Source: an uncultured Verrucomicrobiales bacterium
GTDB lineage: Bacteria; Verrucomicrobiota; Verrucomicrobiia; Verrucomicrobiales; Akkermansiaceae
Direction: 5' to 3'
Assembly (NCBI GenBank): GCA_947039485.1
Contig: CAMQZC010000006.1
Span: forward strand, 35,902 to 99,901
Length of the DNA stretch: 64,000 nt
Shown: in pieces, positions 51,796 through 60,932 of the stretch
How positions within the stretch are numbered: position 1 is the first letter of the stretch
Layout of the letters: the number at the start of each line of letters is the position of its first letter
Translations under genes and position numbers: made by a program
Notes under the pieces: model-generated
Seen by the model: only the letters and a program-made list of their open reading frames with translations
Database searches by the model: none
What the model was told of the DNA's origin: nothing

Positions 51796-52790
51796 TTAGT
51801 CATCATCTCATCGAGACGATAAGTCAGCTCGCAGAGAGCTGCACGAGCTGGAGACTCAGGAAGCAGCCAGAGCACATCGCGAGCCTCGGCATTGCCGCGT
51901 AGACCCTCATCGATAGACTGGCGGATAGCCTCGGCAAAAGCATGTGTGCCGCGTAGAGCTGTGTAGTCCACAGCCTCATGTCGCTCAATCGAGTCGCGCA
52001 CAGCAGCAGCCACATCCTCGCTAGAGGACTCCATAAGGAAGAACATAGGCAGCGTCAGCTTGCCCTTCTCTGCATCCGTGCCAAGCGTCTTACCTGCGGC
52101 AGCATCCGTGCCTGTAAGATCAAGCACATCATCATAAATCTGGTAGGAGATGCCCAGCAGCGTGCCCATGCGGTTGAGCTGCTCAATCATCTCATCATCC
52201 ATCCCTTGAATTGAGGCCGAGGCGCTCATTGCCGAGGCAAAGAGTGTCGCCGTCTTCTTGCGGATAAGTTCGTAGTAATCATCGCGTGTCATCTCCATAT
52301 CCCAGAGGCGAGAGCTTTGCTCTACTTCGCCTTGGCAGAGATCGCGCACGGCTAAGGCCATGCGGCGGCTGAATCGAGGAGCTGCGATTTCGCAGCCCAT
52401 TACCATCGCTTGAGCGAGTAGGGCGTCACCCAAAAGAATTGCCATGTTATTGCCCCATAGCGCATTAGCTGTGGGCTCGTCGCGGCGAGTATCGGCCTTG
52501 TCGAGTACGTCGTCATGGACTAGTGAGGCGATGTGGATCATCTCAAGCAGCGCGGCAAAGGTGATATGATCATCCTTGATGCCGCCCGTTGCGGCAGCTG
52601 TGAGGAGGACCAAACCGGGGCGAAGCATCTTGCCTTGTCCCTTGCATATTTGGCGCATGTAGTTTTGAGTATGAGGATCAAACTCCACAATTTGCTCCTC
52701 TATGGCATCGCGAACACGCTGAAGTTCATATTGTATGACCTGCATGTGGGCGCGTTTGTTGCGCAGCTTGGAAAAGAAGGGAAAGCTCAT
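51783..52790 (-). CDS. Polyprenyl diphosphate synthase (long-chain, IspB type)
   Basis: A 335-residue trans-prenyl transferase. Both aspartate-rich motifs are present: DDVLD in HIASLVHDDVLDKADTRR (near 94) and DDVLDLTGTD (near 219), plus GKMLRPGL for substrate binding. The small residues before the first motif (ASLV) suggest a long product such as the octaprenyl or nonaprenyl chain of quinones. It is the first gene of the leftward run with cysE, the flavoprotein and the membrane protein. Confidence 0.92.
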   Translation of the reverse strand: MSFPFFSKLRNKRAHMQVIQYELQRVRDAIEEQIVEFDPHTQNYMRQICKGQGKMLRPGLVLLTAAATGGIKDDHITFAALLEMIHIASLVHDDVLDKADTRRDEPTANALWGNNMAILLGDALLAQAMVMGCEIAAPRFSRRMALAVRDLCQGEVEQSSRLWDMEMTRDDYYELIRKKTATLFASAMSASASIQGMDDEMIEQLNRMGTLLGISYQIYDDVLDLTGTDAAAGKTLGTDAEKGKLTLPMFFLMESSSEDVAAAVRDSIERHEAVDYTALRGTHAFAEAIRQSIDEGLRGNAEARDVLWLLPESPARAALCELTYRLDEMMTNCSQ

Positions 52791-53001
52791 GGGATTCTTG
52801 GAATGACTATAGCATTATTGGCCTATATTTGCAAATCTTTTCTCTGTGAGGGATGCGGTCTGTGCCATCTTGAGTTGAGGTTTTTTGAGAGATATACCCA
52901 TCCTGTTATCTTATTTAGATAGAGATTGCAAAAAATGAATCGGGGGAGATTTGCCTAGCTAAGGGTAATTGCTGGCCGCCTGCCTCCTTGGATTGCGCTG
53001 C

Positions 53002-54234
53002 TTATTGCTGCGTGCTGCGGTAGGGGCTCTCCTCCATCAGCGCTGCTAGCTCACCTAGTAGGAAGAAGGAGCCGCAGACGAGCGTTGTCTCATCCCTCGT
53101 TGCTCCATCCAACGCCTCTCCCAAGCTCTCAGGCATGATGGTATCCCCTTCAATTAACTCGGCGAGTTCGGCGGCAGGCATGATGCGAGGGGAGTTGACG
53201 GGTGGTAAAATCCATTGCTTCACGATGGGGCTAAGGATGGTAACCATCTCCCCCAGCTCCTTATCGGCGGAGGCGGCAAAGATGCAGTTGCAACGCTGCT
53301 CTCCATGCTCGCTCTGCCAAGTTTCTTTTAGCACGTGCATGGCATGCGGATTGTGCGCCCCATCTAGGATGAGTGGCGCGCCAGCTGGGCTCAAGCATCG
53401 CTCGTAGCGTCCCGGCCAGCAGGTGCTGGCTAGCCCTAGCTCGATGTGCTCAGGCTTGAGTTCGTGCCCTGTGAGGCGAGCGATTTGCTCGATGCCCGCA
53501 AGCGCAAGCGCGGCATTCCAGCTCTGGTGCGCGCCATAGAGCCCCAGCGCTTTGTCGCTGATGGGCTGCTGGATTTGCTCAAGTTGGCAGCCGAATTTAG
53601 CGCAGCGCGCATCAATGACTTTCTCTACCTCAGCTTCTTGTGGTGAGCTAATGACCTGCACGCCTCGATGGATGATGCCCGCCTTCTCGCTGGCAATGGC
53701 CGTGAGTGTGTCTCCGAGGTACTGCGTGTGCTCGAAGGTGATGGGGGCTAGCAGCGCGATGTCTTTGTCAATCGCGTTGGTGGCGTCTAGACGACCGCCT
53801 AGCCCTGTCTCTAGGATGAGCAAATTGCAGCCCTGCTCGCTAAAGTAGATCATCGCCAGCGCAAAGACGTACTCAAAGAAGGTAGGCTTGCTCTCCCAGT
53901 CCTCTGTGAGGACGCGTAGTTTGCGGATGAGTCGATTCACATCCGCATCAGCGATCATCTCGCCCCCCACGCGGATGCGCTCGTTGAAGCGGATGAGGTG
54001 GGGTGAGCTAAAGAAGCCTGTGCGGTAGCCTGACGCGCGAGCGATGCTCTCCGCAAAGGCACAGCTGGAGCCCTTGCCATTGCTCCCAGCCACATGGATG
54101 ACACGGCATCCCTCGGGGGCTTGGGCTACGCCGCAGGCCTTGAGTAGCCGCTGTGTGCCCTCCAAGCCTAGCTTGATGCCAAAGACTTGGCTGCTATAGA
54201 GCCAGTCTAGTTCACGAGAAGAGGAGGAGGGCAT
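53002..54234 (-). CDS. folC: Dihydrofolate synthase / folylpolyglutamate synthase
   Basis: FolC adds glutamate to dihydropteroate and to folates. The 410 residues fit. The P-loop VAGSNGKGSSCAF lies near 47-59, followed by SPHLIRFNERI, LLILETGLGGRLDATN (about 137-152), HTQYLGDT for the folate loop and LILDGAHNPHAM near 288 in the Mur-ligase-like C-domain. It is 11 bp downstream of ahcY, linking folate glutamylation with the methyl cycle. Confidence 0.95.
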   Translation of the reverse strand: MPSSSSRELDWLYSSQVFGIKLGLEGTQRLLKACGVAQAPEGCRVIHVAGSNGKGSSCAFAESIARASGYRTGFFSSPHLIRFNERIRVGGEMIADADVNRLIRKLRVLTEDWESKPTFFEYVFALAMIYFSEQGCNLLILETGLGGRLDATNAIDKDIALLAPITFEHTQYLGDTLTAIASEKAGIIHRGVQVISSPQEAEVEKVIDARCAKFGCQLEQIQQPISDKALGLYGAHQSWNAALALAGIEQIARLTGHELKPEHIELGLASTCWPGRYERCLSPAGAPLILDGAHNPHAMHVLKETWQSEHGEQRCNCIFAASADKELGEMVTILSPIVKQWILPPVNSPRIMPAAELAELIEGDTIMPESLGEALDGATRDETTLVCGSFFLLGELAALMEESPYRSTQQ

Positions 54235-54245
54235 GGCGGTTGTTT

Positions 54246-55655
54246 TTAGTAGCGGTAGGCCTCAGGCTTGAAGGGTCCATCGACCTTGACGCCGATGTAG
54301 GAAGCCTGATCGGGGCTCAGGGTGGTGAGCTTGACACCCAGCTTGGCAAGGTGCAGGCGTGCAACCTCCTCGTCAAGGTGCTTGGGTAACACCTCCACGC
54401 GTGGGCTGGCGTTATCTCTGTCCTCCCAGAGGGCGATTTGCGCGAGTACTTGATTAGTGAAGCTATTGCTCATCACAAAGGAAGCGTGACCTGTGGCGCA
54501 GCCAAGGTTGACGAGTCGACCCTCAGCGAGCAAGTAGATGCAGTGACCATCCTCGGGGAAGATGTACTTGTCCACCTGAGGCTTGATGTTGACACGCTGT
54601 ATGCCAGGATGGTTTTGCAGGCGTGCCACTTGGATTTCATTGTCAAAGTGACCGATGTTGCAGACGATGGCCTGATCCTTCATCCCAAGCATGTGCTCGA
54701 GTCGAATGATATCAAAATTACCTGTGGTGGTGACGTAGAGGTTAGCGATGGGCAGGGTATCTTCAACCGTGAGTACGCGGTAGCCCTCCATCGCGGCTTG
54801 CAAGGCGCAGATGGGGTCAACCTCGGTGATAATCACCTGTGCGCCCTGACCGCGCATTGCTTGAGCGCAGCCCTTGCCTACGTCGCCGTAGCCGCAGATG
54901 ACGACAACTTTGCCAGCGAGCATCACATCTGTGGCTCGCTTGATGCCGTCGGTCAGACTCTCGCGGCAGCCGTAGAGATTATCAAACTTGCTCTTGGTCA
55001 CCGAGTCGTTTACGTTGATAGCTGGGATGAGCAGCTTGCCTGCGCGCTCCATCTCATAGAGGCGGTGCACGCCTGTGGTAGTCTCCTCGGAGACACCCTT
55101 GAGCTCGGGCATCCACTTGTGGAAGATACCAGGTTGCTCAATGGCAACGCGCTTGAGCAGCTCCTTGATGACGCCTTCTTCCTCGCTGGAGGCGGGGGTA
55201 TGAACCCAGTTGTCGCCATCTTCCATCTCGTAGCCCTTGTGGAGCAGCAGGGTGACATCGCCACCGTCATCAACCACCATTTGCGGGCCGAGGCCATCGC
55301 GATGGGTGAGGGCTTTCCATGTGCAGTCCCAGTACTCGACCAAGGTCTCACCCTTCCACGCAAAGACAGGCACGCCAGTAGCTGCGATAGCGGCGGCGGC
55401 GTGGTCTTGGGTGGAGAAGATATTGCAGCTAGCCCAGCGGACATCAGCACCGAGATCAGTGAGCGTCTCAATGAGGATAGCTGTCTGGATGGTCATGTGC
55501 AGCGAGCCTGTGATACGTACGCCTGCGAGGGGTTGAGACTTGCCATACTTCTCGCGGCAGGCCATGAGACCGGGCATCTCGTATTCTGAAACTTGGATTT
55601 CCTTGCGGCCCCAATCACGGAGGCTCATGTCTGCTACTTGATAGTCTGTGCTCAT
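54246..55655 (-). CDS. ahcY: Adenosylhomocysteinase
   Basis: AhcY splits S-adenosylhomocysteine to adenosine and homocysteine, relieving inhibition of methyltransferases. From the ATG at 55655 it has 469 residues; 28 upstream codons are not conserved. [15 protein letters not shown], the substrate stretch [14 protein letters not shown], the NAD loop [11 protein letters not shown] near 270 and the C-terminal [13 protein letters not shown] with the NAD-binding Lys and Tyr are all present. No SAH-riboswitch-like leader was recognised; a normal promoter lies upstream. Confidence 0.97.
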   Translation of the reverse strand: MSTDYQVADMSLRDWGRKEIQVSEYEMPGLMACREKYGKSQPLAGVRITGSLHMTIQTAILIETLTDLGADVRWASCNIFSTQDHAAAAIAATGVPVFAWKGETLVEYWDCTWKALTHRDGLGPQMVVDDGGDVTLLLHKGYEMEDGDNWVHTPASSEEEGVIKELLKRVAIEQPGIFHKWMPELKGVSEETTTGVHRLYEMERAGKLLIPAINVNDSVTKSKFDNLYGCRESLTDGIKRATDVMLAGKVVVICGYGDVGKGCAQAMRGQGAQVIITEVDPICALQAAMEGYRVLTVEDTLPIANLYVTTTGNFDIIRLEHMLGMKDQAIVCNIGHFDNEIQVARLQNHPGIQRVNIKPQVDKYIFPEDGHCIYLLAEGRLVNLGCATGHASFVMSNSFTNQVLAQIALWEDRDNASPRVEVLPKHLDEEVARLHLAKLGVKLTTLSPDQASYIGVKVDGPFKPEAYRY

Positions 55656-55682
55656 GGTAATGCTGCGTCTTGACGCGCGCAC

Positions 55683-55711
55683 ATGATAGCGCAGATGCGC
55701 TAGGAAAGCAA
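55683..55711 (-). promoter_or_regulatory. Promoter of ahcY
   Basis: Minus strand: TTGCTT (55711-55706), 17-bp spacer, TATCAT (55688-55683), 27 nt before the ATG at 55655. Confidence 0.6.
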
Positions 55712-55989
55712 GGAAATGTAGGTAGGAAGAACGCGGCAAATAAATAGATTCTCAGGGGGGCGCGGTCTTGAGAGGCTCTCTACCCACAGCTAGCCTTGCC
55801 GGGCGAGCTCGATTCGCTCAAATGCATTGATGCTTGATAAGTTGTTTAGCGGTTTTTTTATAAATACTGGGCTTGGGACGGCTCGTTATTTGTTTTTCAA
55901 TATTTTATGCCCGCTTCAAGGACGTTAAAAAGCACCTACCGATTCTAGTCGATAAGTGCTTGCGTTGTGTGTTTTTATGATAAAGCTTC
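55712..55989. other. Non-coding stretch between ahcY and the ankyrin gene
   Basis: Together with the ahcY promoter this makes about 334 bp without a gene. The right side holds the terminator of the ankyrin gene (55930-55961). The rest has no open frame of interest, no tRNA and no known riboswitch pattern. Confidence 0.6.
55930..55961 (-). terminator. Terminator of the ankyrin gene
   Basis: Minus strand AAGCACTTATCGAC pairs (two G-U pairs) with CGGTAGGTGCTT and is followed by TTTAACG after a run of T; it lies 30 bp past the stop. Confidence 0.8.
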
Positions 55990-56568
55990 TTACTCACCTA
56001 GGCCGCAGTCGTGCCGTGGCGCAAAGTAGTCATCATCGGCTTCATCGCAGTCAGCGTCCTCAATAAAGTCAGGCAGAGGCTCCAGACCCTCCTCGGTATC
56101 ATCTCCCAACAGCACATTGCGTAGCTCAGCTGGTATGAGTTTCTTGATGAGCTCGGGTGTGCTCGCTACGTCCGCTGCAATCTTTCCCTTTGCATTGGTG
56201 GCCTTGGGGTCGGCACCAGCCTCGAGAAGCAGGTCGATAATCTCTGTATACCCATAGCTTGCGGCAATGCAAAGTGGTGTTTCTCCATAGGGATTGCGTG
56301 CGTTCAAATCGGCACCTGCCGCGATAAACAAATCAATTAACTCAGGGTCAGGATCAATACCCATCGCTACCATTTCTGGTGAGAAGTCAATCTCGTCCTG
56401 GAGGAGCATTGTTGCTCCTTGCTTGAGTAGCAGGGTATCTGTGTTGGGCTTGAGTAGCTCCGTGACAAAGTCATGCACGGGCTCATCATAGTCGTCCATG
56501 TTGAGTTCTCGCGCCATCTCGCGCAGTGCTGGCCAATCAATTTCCTTGAGCTCGCTATCTTCTTGCAT
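55990..56568 (-). CDS. Ankyrin-repeat protein
   Basis: A 192-residue acidic cytoplasmic protein. Two ankyrin repeats are clear at about 70-130: ELIDLFIAAGADLNARNPYGETPLCIAASYGYTEIIDLLLEAGADPKATNAKGK is the core (the second repeat starts at GETPLCIAA). N- and C-terminal regions are acidic and without homology. Ankyrin repeats bind proteins; the partner is unknown. It stands alone with its own terminator. Confidence 0.85.
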   Translation of the reverse strand: MQEDSELKEIDWPALREMARELNMDDYDEPVHDFVTELLKPNTDTLLLKQGATMLLQDEIDFSPEMVAMGIDPDPELIDLFIAAGADLNARNPYGETPLCIAASYGYTEIIDLLLEAGADPKATNAKGKIAADVASTPELIKKLIPAELRNVLLGDDTEEGLEPLPDFIEDADCDEADDDYFAPRHDCGLGE

Positions 56569-56641
56569 GCCCCTATTCTACACCGCGACTCGCCTCGGTA
56601 CAAGTGCAACTTGAGGCTGGTAGCTCAAATTAAGCACAAAA

Positions 56642-56670
56642 AACCGCCCAACGCGATGCGTGGGGCGGTT
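56642..56670 (-). terminator. Terminator of rpmF
   Basis: Minus strand AACCGCCC-ACGC pairs with GCGT-GGGCGGTT around GAT and is followed by TTTTTTG, 30 bp after the rpmF stop. Confidence 0.9.
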
Positions 56671-56699
56671 GATAAAAATTAATTTAAATGCTGATGAAA

Positions 56700-56891
56700 T
56701 TAGTCAACGAGCTTGACGATGATTTCAACGCCCTTGCGGTTGATGTAAGTACCGCAATGTACACATGCTGTGTGACCTGGTACTGCTGCGTTGCATTTCT
56801 TGCACTTCCCGAGGATAGGGGCCTTCCATGCGTAGGAGGCCAGGCGGGAGCGCTGCTTCATCTTGGATGTTCTGCGTTTAGGAGCTGCCAT
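56700..56891 (-). CDS. rpmF: Large ribosomal subunit protein bL32
   Basis: A 63-residue basic protein starting [17 protein letters not shown], as in all L32 proteins, with a zinc ribbon CKKC...CVHC (near 30-46). It is part of the 50S subunit. Upstream by 58 bp is yceD, the normal partner; the usual downstream plsX is missing and a terminator follows instead. Confidence 0.97.
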   Translation of the reverse strand: MAAPKRRTSKMKQRSRLASYAWKAPILGKCKKCNAAVPGHTACVHCGTYINRKGVEIIVKLVD

Positions 56892-56949
56892 ATAATTTTA
56901 TTTGTTAAAGAGTTTTGCTTGAGTGAGGGGGTGAGTGAAGATTGGCACC

Positions 56950-57444
56950 TTATTGCTTAGAATAATTATTCAAAGCATCCCAGACGCTATTATCACTCGG
57001 GGTGGCAGAGTTTACACCCGTTTGGGGGTCTTTGTCCAGTCCAAAATCACTAAATTCTATATTTATTTCACATTCGATGCCTGCAAGCTCGCATTTTGGG
57101 TAGTTTGGTAGTGCGACGAGGAGCTCCTCGCGCATCTCCTCGCTGATGTCTGCATCGAGCTTGGCGGCAACATCTTGTACGATTGTAACGTCATCGCGTT
57201 CGATGCTGTATTCAAAGCGTTCAAGGCATCGCGCACAGCGGAAACTAAATGTGGACCAGACGCTGCCTTGTGCGACTAATTCGTTGTCAAAAAGCGTTGA
57301 ACTAAGCTTGTAGCCGAGAGGAGCGACGTTTTTTGTGTCCTCATCGTCAATGTCAAAGATGGCGCCGTCAATCTCTCCGGAGAGTTGTCGGCCAGTGATG
57401 GGGAAGTCCTCTAGGGGGATGATGAGTCGCGTATCCATGGGCAT
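56950..57444 (-). CDS. yceD: DUF177 (YceD) family protein
   Basis: A 164-residue protein with the DUF177 fold: FRCARCLERFEY near 73-84 and a second Cys pair PKCELAGIEC near 122-131 that may bind zinc. YceD homologues affect 23S rRNA maturation and are nearly always next to rpmF, as here. The start at 57444 (MPMDTRL) is chosen over Met3 with no strong preference. No Shine-Dalgarno sequence is visible. Confidence 0.88.
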   Translation of the reverse strand: MPMDTRLIIPLEDFPITGRQLSGEIDGAIFDIDDEDTKNVAPLGYKLSSTLFDNELVAQGSVWSTFSFRCARCLERFEYSIERDDVTIVQDVAAKLDADISEEMREELLVALPNYPKCELAGIECEINIEFSDFGLDKDPQTGVNSATPSDNSVWDALNNYSKQ

Positions 57445-57496
57445 ACTTTAACCTGCCCTCGAGCTAGGTGCAAGTCTTTTGTCGCTTTCATTTTGC

Positions 57497-57525
57497 TTGT
57501 TAGCCTGCGATCAATTTGCTATAAG
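57497..57525 (+). promoter_or_regulatory. Promoter of the 154-residue membrane-anchored protein
   Basis: TTGTTA (57497-57502), 17-bp spacer, TATAAG (57520-57525). The ATG at 57533 is 7 nt after the -10 box, giving a leaderless mRNA. Confidence 0.65.
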
Positions 57526-57532
57526 TGGGGGT

Positions 57533-57997
57533 ATGAATCGTCTATATTGCGTCTTGGCCTTGCTGCTGGTTGTTTTACTGGGCTATGTGGCCTATGAGAG
57601 TCTGCGTGCTCCGACACCTGCGGAGATTATTGCTGCAGCTTTTACCAATGGTGATGACGCACTCAATGTGGTGGAGTCGCTGAGTGATGGTTCTTGCGCA
57701 CCTGATGAGGCAGCTCAAGAGCTCCACAACTTGACGTGGCAACTCCACGAGCTGCGCAAGAGCTGGGAGAATCACTCAGATCAGCCTAGCTCAGAGATGG
57801 CGCAGGAGATACTGCGTACCCCCATCAAGCAGAGGCGCATTCAGCGCATGCTTGCCGAGGCTATGCACTTTTACGATAAACTTAGGAGCGTTTACCGACG
57901 CAATCAGCCCTTTCGCTCAGCTTGTGAGGGGTATCTAGAGGAGGTGCAGCTCTTCCCCGGGCTTAAGGCCGCCATGGAGGGCGGCTCTAAGCGCTGA
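57533..57997 (+). CDS. Membrane-anchored helical protein of unknown function
   Basis: From the ATG at 57533 it has 154 residues: an N-terminal membrane helix or signal anchor (CVLALLLVVLLGYVAY) and a polar helical rest rich in Glu, Gln and Arg. No family is recognised. Its own promoter is directly upstream, which excludes the longer open frame from 57479. It is convergent with the M3 peptidase gene. Confidence 0.7.
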   Translation: MNRLYCVLALLLVVLLGYVAYESLRAPTPAEIIAAAFTNGDDALNVVESLSDGSCAPDEAAQELHNLTWQLHELRKSWENHSDQPSSEMAQEILRTPIKQRRIQRMLAEAMHFYDKLRSVYRRNQPFRSACEGYLEEVQLFPGLKAAMEGGSKR

Positions 57998-58012
57998 GAG
58001 GGGGCAGGTGGG

Positions 58013-60100
58013 TTAGAGGCTGCGCTTGAGCAGTGCCTCAGGATCAGGGTCGCGCTGCATGAAGTTGCGGTAGAGCTCGGCTGCTGGGCGGCTGTTGCCT
58101 GCTGAGAGGATGCAACGTCGGAAGTCGCGCCCCGTGGTAGGGTTAAAGATACCCTCCTTGGCAAAGCGGGAGAATGCATCAGCCTCCAGCATCTCTGCCC
58201 ACTTGTAGGAGTAGTAGCCTGACTCATAGCCACCGTCAAAGATATGGCTAAAGGCGCGCAGCATGGAGGGGGCTTTGTCACTCAGGGGGATGCGGTAGCT
58301 GGCAAGTACCTCACGGTCAATCTCCTCAAGGTTGCGATTGAGGTAGCTCTCGGTGTGTGCGTGGAGCTCAAGATCAATCTTGGCAAAGGAGAGCTGACGC
58401 ATGGCAAAGCTGGCGGCTCCGCACTTGCGCGCGGCAAGCATGCGCTCCATCAGATCCTCAGGCAGGGGCTCGTTGCTCTCCCAGTGGAGGGCAAAGCGTT
58501 GCAGTGCCTCTGGCTCCCAGCACCAGTTCTCGTGGATTTGGCTAGGCAGCTCGACAAAGTCCCACGCCACATTGGTGCCTGAGAGGGAGCGTACTTCCAC
58601 CTCGCTGAGCAGCTGGTGGATGAGGTGACCAAACTCGTGGAAGACGGTCTCAACCTCGCTATGCGTGAGCTGGGCTGGCTGGTCGCCCAGAGGCTTGCTC
58701 ATATTGCCGCACATCAGGCCGAGATGGGGCTTGCGGGGGCTATCACCCATCGGTGGTAGGCCACAGGCGAGGCAGTCCATCCATGCACCAGCTCGCTTTG
58801 TCTCGCGTGGGTACCAGTCCGCGTAGAAGGAGCCCATATGCTCCCCTGTATCGCTGTCATGCAGGTCGTAGAAGAGCACATCGGGGTGCCAGACTTCCAC
58901 GGCTCCCTCGGGCATGGGGCTGTTGGCCTCCTCCCGATAGCAGACCTCGCGCTGCGTGATGTTGAAGCCAAAGAGATCAGAATAAAGGGCAAACATCCCA
59001 TCAAGAACGCTCTTCATCGGGAAGTAGGGGCGCAGCAGCTCCCCGTCAAAGTCGTAGAGCGCCTTGCGGTAGCGCTCGGACCAGAAGGAGATGCTCCAAG
59101 GCTGCATCAGCTCAATGCTCTCCCCAGTCTCTTGTTGGGCAAAGATGCGGATATCCTCCTGCTCCTTGCGGAATGCGTCCTCCAGCTTATCATGCATATC
59201 ATCAATAAAGCCCAAGGCGCGCGCACCACTGCCAGCCATGCGGCGGCTCAGCGCATAATCCGAGTAGCAGGCATAGCCCAAGAGTGCTGCCTTTTGCTGG
59301 CGTAACTCCAAAATCTCATGCACCAGCGCCGATGTGTCAAAGCCAGCCGTGCCGCGAGAGCCAAAGGCGCGCCAGACACGCTCGCGCAGCGAGGCATCCT
59401 CGGCATAAGTCAGCACAGGGACGAGGCTGGGTTGCTGTAAGCTAAAGCGCCACTGCGGAGCCTCATCGCTGCCCAAGCCCTTGCTGCGTGCGTCCTGTAG
59501 AGCCGCAGCCTTAGCGGAGTCGGGGAGCCCGATGAGCTCCGCCTCATTGGATGTCACATACTCCCACGCATTGGTTGCATCAAGTACGCGCTCGCCAAAG
59601 CTCTGTGAGAGCTCAGCGAGCCGCATGGAAATCTCGGTGTAGCGCGTCTTTTGCTCATCGTTGAGCTCGGCGCCACTCTCGCGAAAATCCTCAAGCGTCT
59701 CAGTGATAAAGCGCTGCTTGACGGGGCTCAACTCAGCCACCCAATCAGCCGCCGCCGCAGACTCAAGCAGGGCGTAGAGGCGAGGATTGAGCGTCAGCAT
59801 CGAGGAGAATGTGACTACCTCAGGCATCAATTCGTTGATGAGCTCGCGCAGCTCAGGGGTATCAGAAACGCTGCGCAGGTGATTGAGCCTCTGCCAAGCG
59901 CGCATCAGCGGCATAGGAGCCTCCTCCAGCGCGGCAAAGCTATTCTCATAGCTAGCATCCGCGTGCTTGAGTTGGCAGATAACCTCAATAGCGCTTTGAG
60001 CCTGCGTGATGGCGAGGCGGATGTCGAGACGCGCCTGATCGGGGCTTAGAGCCGACCAATTGACCAGAAAATCTGTTGAGAGAAAGGGATGTTTAGACAT
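58013..60100 (-). CDS. M3-family oligopeptidase (oligopeptidase A/PrlC-like)
   Basis: A 695-residue zinc peptidase that degrades short peptides such as cleaved signal peptides. The zinc motif HEFGH is near residue 485 in VFHEFGHLIHQLL, with the distal Glu about 28 residues further. SFYADWYPRETKRAGAWM and YYSYKWAEMLEADAFSRF (late) are also typical. It lacks a signal peptide and should be cytoplasmic. The start at 60100 fits the family N-terminus. Confidence 0.93.
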   Translation of the reverse strand: MSKHPFLSTDFLVNWSALSPDQARLDIRLAITQAQSAIEVICQLKHADASYENSFAALEEAPMPLMRAWQRLNHLRSVSDTPELRELINELMPEVVTFSSMLTLNPRLYALLESAAAADWVAELSPVKQRFITETLEDFRESGAELNDEQKTRYTEISMRLAELSQSFGERVLDATNAWEYVTSNEAELIGLPDSAKAAALQDARSKGLGSDEAPQWRFSLQQPSLVPVLTYAEDASLRERVWRAFGSRGTAGFDTSALVHEILELRQQKAALLGYACYSDYALSRRMAGSGARALGFIDDMHDKLEDAFRKEQEDIRIFAQQETGESIELMQPWSISFWSERYRKALYDFDGELLRPYFPMKSVLDGMFALYSDLFGFNITQREVCYREEANSPMPEGAVEVWHPDVLFYDLHDSDTGEHMGSFYADWYPRETKRAGAWMDCLACGLPPMGDSPRKPHLGLMCGNMSKPLGDQPAQLTHSEVETVFHEFGHLIHQLLSEVEVRSLSGTNVAWDFVELPSQIHENWCWEPEALQRFALHWESNEPLPEDLMERMLAARKCGAASFAMRQLSFAKIDLELHAHTESYLNRNLEEIDREVLASYRIPLSDKAPSMLRAFSHIFDGGYESGYYSYKWAEMLEADAFSRFAKEGIFNPTTGRDFRRCILSAGNSRPAAELYRNFMQRDPDPEALLKRSL

Positions 60101-60235
60101 GCTGCCTATATTAAGCCCTTAGACCTAGCGAGGTCAAGGCTAAAGCCCGTCACGAGAGTGGCATACCACACGCCCCAAATCCGGCTCCCCACCATGGCTG
60201 ATAGCCGCGATGGTCTATGGCGTCTCTGCAACAAA

Positions 60236-60268
60236 AAAAGCCCCCCCAGCAGAGCTGAGAGGGCTTTT
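60236..60268 (-). terminator. Terminator of the DUF6941 gene
   Basis: AAAAGCCC (60236-60243) and GGGCTTTT (60261-60268), with inner CAGC/GCTG, are followed on the minus strand by a long T-run; it lies 22 bp after the stop. Confidence 0.85.
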
Positions 60269-60289
60269 GTAAAAGAATAGCTTACAAGC

Positions 60290-60709
60290 TTATGCTTGAG
60301 GAGCGTCGCCTTCAACCTGCACAAGGCGGATTGGTGTACGAGCGAGAGTCTCGCCATCAAGCGTGAGGTCGACACTGTAGTTGCCAGCCTTCTCGAACTT
60401 GATACCTTGGAAGTTCATGATGAGGTTACGTGTGAGGAAAGCAGCGCCTTCTGGGAGTGCTACTTGGAGATCACCAATGATAGGCATGCGTTCCTTGTCG
60501 ATAGCTACACCGTCTTCGTCAACGATGGAGATGCCAATTTTGTGGTTGCCTGCGTCCTCAGGAGTGAGGCAAAGGCGGATTGCCAGTGTGCAAGTGGGGT
60601 GAACCACTGGGAATTGACGTGTGAAGAGGGTGTCGAATGCGCCCTGAACGCAGAGCTTGCCTTGGTAGTCAGCAGCGTAATCGCAAAGTACTGCAACTTG
60701 AGTGTCCAT
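60290..60709 (-). CDS. DUF6941-like protein
   Basis: A 139-residue beta-rich protein. The start VAVLCDYAADYQGKLCVQGAFDTLFTRQFPVVHP follows the pattern of the DUF6941 family (ALLCD-A---GKL---G-FD-----FP--HP), found often in Verrucomicrobiota and Planctomycetota. No biochemical function is known. There is no signal peptide. It is monocistronic with a strong terminator, suggesting it is well expressed. Confidence 0.75.
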   Translation of the reverse strand: MDTQVAVLCDYAADYQGKLCVQGAFDTLFTRQFPVVHPTCTLAIRLCLTPEDAGNHKIGISIVDEDGVAIDKERMPIIGDLQVALPEGAAFLTRNLIMNFQGIKFEKAGNYSVDLTLDGETLARTPIRLVQVEGDAPQA

Positions 60710-60932
60710 AATCTTGTAATGTGTTGTTGATTGAGGTAGAACCTATATTCTGTGGTCAGAAATAGGAAGAACGTGTTCTTTTTTACCAAACTGGGGGGAG
60801 AATGCAAGAAAAAACTCTAAAATGACCCGTTTTATGACTCTTAGGAGCAAATTTAGGAGATCGGTAGGCGAAAAGAGAGCTGTAACACGAATTAGACTTC
60901 ACCTACCGCCAAAAAAAATGTATAAATGCTAT

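Noticed and set aside
52800..53001. Small gene in the gap between the prenyl synthase and folC
   Set aside because: The only open frame is the shadow extension from the prenyl synthase antisense strand; the gap looks non-coding.
54438..55589. 383-codon open frame on the plus strand opposite ahcY
   Set aside because: It is the antisense shadow of a clearly conserved enzyme and has no family-like pattern.
55656..55760. SAH riboswitch before ahcY
   Set aside because: No conserved SAH-riboswitch core was found; an ordinary promoter explains the leader.
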